Shown one piece after another: positions 63,391-64,000 of a DNA stretch of 64,000 nt. The notes under the pieces were generated by a model. That model ran no database searches. It saw only the letters and a list, made by a program, of their open reading frames with translations, and was not told where the DNA came from. Each line of letters begins with the position of its first letter. Within the stretch, counting starts at the first letter, position 1. The translations under genes were made by a program, and so were the position numbers. Source of the stretch: Methylomonas rapida (GTDB lineage: Bacteria > Pseudomonadota > Gammaproteobacteria > Methylococcales > Methylomonadaceae); the NCBI RefSeq assembly GCF_024360925.2, contig NZ_CP113517.1, forward strand, positions 2,294,001 through 2,358,000, read 5' to 3'.

Positions 63391-64000
63391 ATGTTGACCA
63401 TTCCCGGAACCCCCGCCTTATCGTCATTTCGTATCGAAAAACTGCTCAGCCAATTGCAAAGTCTGGATGACAAGGTTCTGGCGGTTCGAGCGCGTTTCGT
63501 GCATTTCGTGCAGCTGGAGGGCGATTTATCTGACGCGGATCACGGCATGCTCGCCCGGTTGCTGGATTATGGTTATGCGGCCGATACCACGGAGCCGGAT
63601 GCCGAAGAAATCGTAGCTAAGTTATGGGTTGTTCCGCGTTTGGGTACCATATCGCCTTGGTCCAGCAAGGCCTCGGAAATTGCCGAGCGCTGCGGTTTGA
63701 CGGCGGTCAAGCGCCTGGAACGCGGCATCGAATATCGTTTTACCTGCTCTTCGGCATTGAGCGCGGATGCTTTGCATGAATTGTCGGCCTTGTTGCATGA
63801 TCGTATGACACAACAGGTGGTTTTCGCCGAAGCCGAACTGGATCTGTTTGCCGAGCACGAACCTCAGCCGCTGCAAACCGTGGCCATCATGGAGCGGGGC
63901 AGGGAAGCCTTGGTCAAAGCCAATACCGAATTGGGCCTGGCTTTGTCGGCTGACGAAATCGATTATTTGACGGACAGCTTTAGCCAATTGGGCCGTAATC
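63391..64000 (+). CDS. purL: Phosphoribosylformylglycinamidine synthase, N-terminal part (runs off the window)
   Basis: The first 203 residues of large-type PurL: MLTIPGTPALSSFRIEKLL and then WVVPRLGTISPWSSKASEIA, the conserved N-terminal block. It makes FGAM from FGAR and glutamine in purine synthesis. The full protein is about 1290 residues, so most of it lies beyond 64000. Confidence 0.95.
   Translation, partial: MLTIPGTPALSSFRIEKLLSQLQSLDDKVLAVRARFVHFVQLEGDLSDADHGMLARLLDYGYAADTTEPDAEEIVAKLWVVPRLGTISPWSSKASEIAERCGLTAVKRLERGIEYRFTCSSALSADALHELSALLHDRMTQQVVFAEAELDLFAEHEPQPLQTVAIMERGREALVKANTELGLALSADEIDYLTDSFSQLGRN

Overview
The window reads as a gammaproteobacterial chromosome carrying a defective, IS-loaded lambda-like prophage. 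Host genes have typical gammaproteobacterial content and order (ettA; hfq-hflX-hflK-hflC-hisZ-purA; hom-thrC-recJ; dapA-bamC; purL). A quinol-type nitric oxide reductase, a cysG neighbour of the [2Fe-2S] thioredoxin-like type and many GTTCCCACG...CGTGGGAAC palindromes would fit a Methylococcales-type methanotroph. That last assignment is inference: no methane oxidation gene is present.

Left host part (1-17.5 kb). A [2Fe-2S] protein and siroheme synthase are followed by a Tn3-family remnant with an intact resolvase and a truncated transposase. Next comes a six-gene minus-strand efflux operon: TetR regulator, HlyD adaptor, FtsX-like permease, ATPase, a cytochrome c'-like protein and a NodT-type outer membrane factor. 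A clean palindromic operator lies at its promoter. glgC, two cupins, rubredoxin, a uracil-DNA-glycosylase-like protein, a DUF488 protein, a qNor-type NO reductase and a flavin reductase follow, all on the minus strand.

Mobile part (about 17.5-45 kb). An exported HNH nuclease and a zinc-ribbon/DUF2939 protein precede a phage immunity-like locus: a C4-type antisense RNA candidate, an Icd-like leader ORF broken by one amber codon, and an antirepressor. After an IS4-family (Tn5-like) element and a HicAB module, the lambda-type morphogenesis genes start directly at gpW: portal, an Acb2-like anti-CBASS protein, S49 protease with nested scaffold, decoration protein, capsid, holin-like protein, joining proteins, tail tube, tail chaperone with a -1 frameshift site, tape measure, and large tail-tip proteins. 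No terminase, integrase, endolysin or replication gene is seen, so the prophage looks defective. A second, apparently identical IS copy interrupts the tail module. Both IS copies sit at the same place in copies of the same palindromic repeat. The right edge carries an AntA-like fragment beside ettA.

Right host part (45-64 kb). ettA, hfq, hflX, hflK/hflC, hisZ, purA, an alaC-like aminotransferase, hom, thrC, recJ, a GT39-family transferase, a PAP2 phosphatase, a YaiI-family protein, dapA, bamC and the start of purL. All are on the plus strand with ordinary spacing and several recognisable terminators.

The points most worth attention are the Acb2-like gene between portal and protease, the C4/Icd/antirepressor locus, the repeated IS targeting of one palindrome family, the T TTT TTC slippery site, and two antisense small genes inside the tail operon.
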